A DNA stretch of 10,804 nucleotides from Prevotellaceae bacterium (lineage in GTDB: Bacteria > Bacteroidota > Bacteroidia > Bacteroidales > Bacteroidaceae). The notes under the pieces are model-generated. The model saw only the letters and a program-made list of their open reading frames with translations. It did not search any database and had not been told where the DNA came from. Position 1 is the stretch's first letter. Each line of letters starts with the position of its first letter. The stretch is from the NCBI GenBank assembly GCA_031262265.1, contig JAISIB010000203.1, positions 1 through 10,804 of the forward strand, read 5' to 3'. The translations under genes were made by a program, and so were the position numbers. Positions 6,964 to 10,804 of this stretch are shown here, piece after piece.

Positions 6964-7911
6964 ATGCGTTGGACATACCTCTTGCCGTTGTTCTGCGGCC
7001 TGCTGTTCCTATCTTCGTGTCTCCCTAAACAATCGACCACAGACGATATGCCGGCCATAAAGCTGGGTGCCATGTCTTCTATGGACTATATCCCGTACGT
7101 CGTTGCCATGAAGCACGGCATATACGACTCGTTGGGCGTGCAGGTCGAGCTTGTCAAATTTTTCTCTGCCAACGACCGCGACGCCGCTTTTCAGGCGGGA
7201 ATGATAGACGGCACGATTATTGACTACACAGGTGCTATTCTGCAACAAGCAAACGGTATTCCCTTGCGATTGATTATGAAAAACGATGGTTTCTTCTACT
7301 TGATTGCCAACAAAGACAAGCACATTCGCAGACCCGACGACCTGCGCGGGAAATCACTCTCCGTGTCGCGCAACACGGTCATTGAGTACACGACGGACTT
7401 CTTGTTACAGACCGCCGGACTAACCGAGGATGAGGTAGAGAAACCTGAGATAAACAAGATACCGCTCCGCTTGGAGATGCTACAAAACGGGCAAATCGAC
7501 GCCTGCGTGCTCCCCGATCCGTTTGCGACGATTGCGCGCGCGAACGGACACCCCGCTCTCACGACGACCCGCGAAGCCGGTATTTCCGTGACGGGAACCA
7601 TGTTTACCGAGCAGGCGTTGCGCAATAAACGAAAAGCCGTCGAGAAAATCGTGCAAGGATATAATCTCGGCGTATCCTATATTCGTACGCATCCGCTCAG
7701 CGATTGGTCGGATATCTTGGTGCAAGATGCCGGCGTGCCTGCCGCATTGGTGGAACAACTGACTTTGCCCGACTACGAAGCGGCTACCTTCCCGTCGGAA
7801 AAAGATTTGCAGGAAACCGTAACATGGTTGCGCCGCAAAGGACTGATACCGGCCAACTACGATACACGGCATCTGCTGGATACGATTCACGGTGTACGTT
7901 TCTCGCAGTGA
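6964..7911 (+). CDS. ABC importer substrate-binding lipoprotein, NMT1/THI5 (SsuA/TauA/ThiY) type
   Basis: The 315-residue protein begins with a lipoprotein signal (LLFLSSC; lipidated Cys19), so it should be membrane-anchored facing the periplasm. The mature part follows the NMT1/THI5-like solute-binding fold. IKLGAMSSMDYIPYVVAMKHGIYDSLG (33-59) matches the usual N-terminal lobe that starts with a pseudo-substrate of the form '...P..VA...G.y...G'. DDLRGKSLSVSRNT and NGQIDACVLPDPFATIA match the family's second lobe. It captures the ligand for the permease and ATPase encoded directly downstream. Relatives bind nitrate, alkanesulfonates, taurine, thiamine pyrimidine precursors or riboflavin. No biosynthetic neighbour or TPP riboswitch fixes the ligand here. 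The start lies 13 bases after the pgk terminator, leaving almost no room for a leader. The stop overlaps the next start by four bases. Confidence 0.88.
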   Translation: MRWTYLLPLFCGLLFLSSCLPKQSTTDDMPAIKLGAMSSMDYIPYVVAMKHGIYDSLGVQVELVKFFSANDRDAAFQAGMIDGTIIDYTGAILQQANGIPLRLIMKNDGFFYLIANKDKHIRRPDDLRGKSLSVSRNTVIEYTTDFLLQTAGLTEDEVEKPEINKIPLRLEMLQNGQIDACVLPDPFATIARANGHPALTTTREAGISVTGTMFTEQALRNKRKAVEKIVQGYNLGVSYIRTHPLSDWSDILVQDAGVPAALVEQLTLPDYEAATFPSEKDLQETVTWLRRKGLIPANYDTRHLLDTIHGVRFSQ

Positions 7912-8618
7912 GCCGGACAAACATACGCGACCTGAGCGTCTGCTACGCCGGCACGAACGGAACGACACATGCGCTTGACCGGCTCTCATTCAGCCTATCC
8001 GACGGGGAAATATGGGGCATCGTCGGGCCATCGGGTTGCGGGAAATCTACGCTGCTGCGCGTATTGGCAGGCGTACTGACGACCTACGACGGCGAAGTAT
8101 CCATCAACGGCACACGCCCCGACCCCAAACGGCAATCTATCGGGCTAATCCCGCAAAACTACGCCTTGCTAAATTGGAAACGCGTGGAGGAAAATATTTT
8201 TTTGCCTTTCGTTATCCGACGCACATACCCCGATCGGGCGTATGCCGACGCAGTTATACACAGTCTCGGTCTGGACAGTCTATTACGTCGCTATCCGCAT
8301 GAACTGAGCGGCGGTCAACAGCAGCGCGTCGCACTGGCTCGCTCATTCATCCAGCAGCCGGACTTATTACTAATGGACGAACCGTTCTCCGCGTTGGATA
8401 CGCTCACCGCCGAACGCTGTCGCCGCCTGTTTCGCGAGGTTTGGCAGGAGAATCCGGTTAGTACCTTGCTCGTCACGCACAATATTTTCGAGGCCGCCGA
8501 ACTTTGCAGCCACGTGGCCATACTGAGTCAGTCGCCCGGGCGACTTGTCCGCGTGCTACATACACCTACTGCCGAAGATATTCGCCTACTCATCGAAACG
8601 CAATGGACGGAAAACTGA
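7908..8618 (+). CDS. ABC importer ATPase, nitrate/sulfonate/taurine-type (SsuB/TauB/ThiZ-like)
   Basis: The 236-residue ATPase drives import by the adjacent permease on the cytoplasmic face of the inner membrane. All nucleotide-binding elements are intact: Walker A GPSGCGKST (40-48), Q-loop Gln83 in IPQNYALLNWKRVEEN, signature LSGGQQQR (133-140), Walker B LLLMDEP (153-159), D-loop SALD and H-loop His191. The aromatic LxxW after the Q-loop is typical of the NitT/TauT subgroup. The frame is open upstream within the binding-protein gene. The GTG at 7908 is chosen because it gives the normal N-terminus (RTNIRDLSVCYAG) and makes a four-base GTGA overlap with the preceding stop, a common coupled arrangement. 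It overlaps the permease gene by 16 bases. The length is normal for the family. Confidence 0.92.
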   Translation: MSRTNIRDLSVCYAGTNGTTHALDRLSFSLSDGEIWGIVGPSGCGKSTLLRVLAGVLTTYDGEVSINGTRPDPKRQSIGLIPQNYALLNWKRVEENIFLPFVIRRTYPDRAYADAVIHSLGLDSLLRRYPHELSGGQQQRVALARSFIQQPDLLLMDEPFSALDTLTAERCRRLFREVWQENPVSTLLVTHNIFEAAELCSHVAILSQSPGRLVRVLHTPTAEDIRLLIETQWTEN

Positions 8619-9364
8619 AACATTCGCACGCCGTCGTGACCAATATACTGTTGGGCGCGCTATTGGTCAACGCCGTTTGGTGGACGGCCGCGCGCATCTT
8701 TCAAACGCCCGCCCTCGTTGATCCGTTGACCGTGTATGCCCACTTGGGAGACGCGTGGCAACAATCCATGTCTACCCACCTGGCCGCCAGCCTCTGGCGC
8801 GTAACAGTAAGCGTCGTCTTGGCCGGAATGATCGGATTGGCGGTTGCGCTCTGGATGGTACGCGCGCGCTATGCCGGCAAGCTACTCAATGCATTCGTCT
8901 ACTTTTCTTATCCGGTACCCAAGTTGGCACTGCTCCCGATCGTCATGCTGCTGGCAGGATTGGGCGACCTGACGAAAATTATCATGATTGTTCTGATCAT
9001 CGTGTTCCAGATTATCGTCAACCTGCGCGATAGTTTACTGCAAATCCCCGCAGAAAGTTATGTGATGCTTACCTCTTTGGGTGCCAATCGCCGTCAGTTG
9101 TTTCGTCATGTTACTTTGCCCGCCGTCTTACCGGGTTTGTTATCGGCCTTACGCGTGGCCATCGGCACCGCTATCTCCGTTCTTTTCGTCACGGAAACCT
9201 ACGGCACCGATCGCGGCATGGGATATTACATCGTCGACGCATGGATGCGCATCAACTACGTTGACATGTATGCCGGCATCGTCGTACTTAGCATGGCCGG
9301 CTTCTTTCTCTTTCTACTCATCGACTTGCTCGAAAAAGCATTGTGCCGTTGGCGAGAGGCATAG
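8603..9364 (+). CDS. ABC importer permease, nitrate/sulfonate/taurine-type (SsuC/TauC/ThiX-like)
   Basis: The 253-residue integral membrane protein has about six hydrophobic segments: roughly residues 12-30, 66-86, 100-119, 124-141, 181-198 and 223-243. The cytoplasmic EAA loop that docks on the ATPase is clear: SLGANRRQLFRHVTLPAVLP (158-177), with the conserved Gly and the LP pair. It forms the channel of the importer and probably works as a homodimer, since only one permease gene is present. The ATG at 8603 is favoured because it places the first membrane segment near the N-terminus; it overlaps the ATPase gene by 16 bases. The frame stays open upstream only because of that overlap. No fourth gene follows in the cassette. 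Confidence 0.91.
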   Translation: MDGKLKHSHAVVTNILLGALLVNAVWWTAARIFQTPALVDPLTVYAHLGDAWQQSMSTHLAASLWRVTVSVVLAGMIGLAVALWMVRARYAGKLLNAFVYFSYPVPKLALLPIVMLLAGLGDLTKIIMIVLIIVFQIIVNLRDSLLQIPAESYVMLTSLGANRRQLFRHVTLPAVLPGLLSALRVAIGTAISVLFVTETYGTDRGMGYYIVDAWMRINYVDMYAGIVVLSMAGFFLFLLIDLLEKALCRWREA

Positions 9365-9493
9365 TGCACTCATTTCATTTCCGTTACAAAGGTTAAAGTT
9401 GCTTCGTTCGTGAACTAAGTAGGGCTTTGATTTGTTATTCTATTATGTAAGCGACAAACTATACATTTCAAATGTTATTAATAGTAACTAACA
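9365..9493 (+). promoter_or_regulatory. Leader/promoter region of the fimbrillin gene
   Basis: This 129-base region is A/T-rich toward its end. TACATTTC (9462-9469) matches five of the six fixed positions of TAnnTTTG. TTTG occurs at 9426-9429 and 9431-9434, but 27 or more bases away, which is longer than the usual 19-21. A 13-base palindrome ACATTT-C-AAATGT (9463-9475) covers the candidate -7 site and could be an operator. No good terminator for the ABC operon was found here. Confidence 0.4.
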
Positions 9494-10804
9494 ATGAGAA
9501 GTACTTTAACTCAAACGTCGATTTTCGGCGTACGCGGCCTCTTGATATTCGCGCTGGCCTATATCGGGCTTTCTCTGTCTTCCTGTACCGACAATCGCCT
9601 CGGAAGAGAAGAGATTCTGGGAAGTAGTAACGCGAAGAAGACCGTACTATTCACTATTACCGTGCCGGGTGCCACGCAGACGCGTGCGCTGCAAACCTCG
9701 GAAGAGAACAACGGCATTACAGAAACAACCATTCAAACCGTCGACGTTCTGCAATTCGACCACGACGAGGAAACCTTTGCCTATCGCGCGCTCGGATACA
9801 GTATCGCCGCAGCAGGCAACAGCCGTACCTTTCAGGCTGACCTCGTGGGCAGCGGAGAAGACCAGACGTTCGATCTGATTATCGTGGCCAACGCGCGCGC
9901 GGCCGTCGAGGCGGCAGCCGCCAAATGGACAATGTCCACCAACATGCAGCAAGCACTCGATTCGTTGCGCATTACCGTGCCGGCCACAGCCAAGCTAAGC
10001 ACGAGCACGGCCGTGCCCGCACTGCCCATGTTCGGATACGTCTCCAATACACCCGTGCAGGAAGGTACCGCCTTCGTTAAGCAGGACGGAGGAGCAGACA
10101 ATTCCATTCCACTGATTCGTGCCGTAGCCAAGATAGAAGTCGTACTTAGTACGAAGGCGGCTACCGGAAGCGGATCGGTAGACGAGGAGTATGCTGGGAG
10201 CGATGAGCTGAACGCCAACTTTACCTTGACGGACGTCTACTTGTATAATCAATCGCTGAGCGGATGGGTCGTTCCAAAGATAGCGAGCTGGCCGACGGAC
10301 AACATCGCTACGGCTCCTTATTTCGGGGGGAATGCCACTACCAAGAAGGCGGATTACGTCACGGGGAAGAATGACCCGATACACTATACGGAAAGTTCGG
10401 ACAACGTGACGGCCAACAGCGTGTTGCGCTCCATCTATACGTTTGAAGCGTGGGCGGGAAGTACGGCCGGACGAGACACGAACGTCTGTCTGGTCGTCGG
10501 AGGATATTACGGGAATCAGAATACGACCAAGTCTTACTATCGGGTGGACTTCCGGCAATTGAATCCGCAAAACGAGGCGGTCTACTTGCCGCTGCTGCGC
10601 AATCATAACTATCGCGTGACCGTAGGCAACGTCACGGGCGGAGGTTATCCCGGCCCTGACCCTGCCTTTCACGGAACGACGGCGAACATGCAGGTGAACA
10701 TACTGGATTGGACGGACGGCGCGCAGCACGACGTAGTATTCGACGGGGTAAACTTCTTATCGGTCAATCAGGCGGAGTTTTCACTGGCCAAGACGACTTC
10801 GGCG
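9494..10804 (+). CDS. Fimbrillin-family (FimA/Mfa-type) lipoprotein, 3'-truncated
   Basis: The frame is open from the ATG at 9494 to the end of the window (437 codons) with no stop. The N-terminus has a long lipoprotein signal with a lipobox (LSLSSC; Cys31), as for Bacteroidales type V fimbrial subunits, which reach the surface as lipoproteins before assembly. The mature part fits the fimbrillin pattern. KKTVLFTITVPGATQTRAL (48-66) and TIQTVDVLQFD (79-89) make the first beta-strands. IPLIRAVAKIEVVL (205-218) is the conserved central strand. YLPLLRNHNYRVTVGNVTG (364-382) plus MQVNILDW (399-406) close the pilin domain. The following FLSVNQAEFSLAKTTSA looks like the first strand of an additional Ig/BACON-like domain, so the protein may be longer than a simple shaft pilin. 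Shaft, anchor or tip role cannot be decided from this part. Confidence 0.8.
   Translation, partial: MRSTLTQTSIFGVRGLLIFALAYIGLSLSSCTDNRLGREEILGSSNAKKTVLFTITVPGATQTRALQTSEENNGITETTIQTVDVLQFDHDEETFAYRALGYSIAAAGNSRTFQADLVGSGEDQTFDLIIVANARAAVEAAAAKWTMSTNMQQALDSLRITVPATAKLSTSTAVPALPMFGYVSNTPVQEGTAFVKQDGGADNSIPLIRAVAKIEVVLSTKAATGSGSVDEEYAGSDELNANFTLTDVYLYNQSLSGWVVPKIASWPTDNIATAPYFGGNATTKKADYVTGKNDPIHYTESSDNVTANSVLRSIYTFEAWAGSTAGRDTNVCLVVGGYYGNQNTTKSYYRVDFRQLNPQNEAVYLPLLRNHNYRVTVGNVTGGGYPGPDPAFHGTTANMQVNILDWTDGAQHDVVFDGVNFLSVNQAEFSLAKTTSA

Noticed and set aside
9365..9493. Invertible promoter (phase-variation switch) before the fimbrillin gene
   Set aside because: No pair of inverted repeats bracketing the promoter could be found and no recombinase gene is in the window.
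9995..10729. Minus-strand frame (244 codons) opposite the fimbrillin gene
   Set aside because: The plus strand encodes a lipoprotein signal and fimbrillin motifs over the whole stretch; the minus product is Arg/Val-rich without recognisable motifs.

Overview
The window looks like chromosomal DNA from a member of the order Bacteroidales. Four things point there. Phosphoglycerate kinase is 419 residues long, with the extra acidic/lysine-rich stretch typical of Bacteroidetes. A FimA/Mfa-type fimbrillin lipoprotein is present. Start codons lack clear Shine-Dalgarno sequences. Several upstream regions carry TAnnTTTG-like -7 elements. The genus cannot be fixed from sequence alone; a Tannerella/Parabacteroides/Bacteroides-like organism is an inference. 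Coding density is high and no gap between genes exceeds about 230 bases. No rRNA, tRNA, CRISPR array, insertion sequence or integrase was seen.

Left part (1-2435), all on the + strand: the 3' end of uracil-DNA glycosylase (ung); an overlapping gene for an exported TPR-repeat protein; then a small AraC-type HTH regulator whose stop codon shares a base with the GTG start of an AlkD-like HEAT-repeat protein (DNA alkylation repair family). A hairpin at 2420-2435 separates this block from the convergent next gene.

Middle part (2437-6950): a large minus-strand gene encodes a 990-residue protein with two receiver-like domains fused to a pyruvate phosphate dikinase/PEP synthase-type ATP-binding domain. 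It lacks recognisable phosphohistidine and PEP-utilising domains, so it is unlikely to be an ordinary PEP synthase. Across a 226-base divergent promoter region lies pgk, with a good -7 element upstream and a strong intrinsic terminator downstream.

Right part (6964-10804), + strand: a tightly overlapping three-gene ABC importer of the nitrate/sulfonate/taurine/thiamine-precursor type (binding lipoprotein, ATPase, permease), with no metabolic gene to reveal its substrate. After a 129-base gap comes a fimbrillin-like lipoprotein that runs off the end of the window and appears to start a second, Ig-like domain there.

The most unusual item is the receiver-receiver-ATP-grasp protein divergent from pgk. 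The translationally coupled AraC-type regulator plus AlkD-like protein, in which the usual AlkD active-site residues appear replaced, is second.
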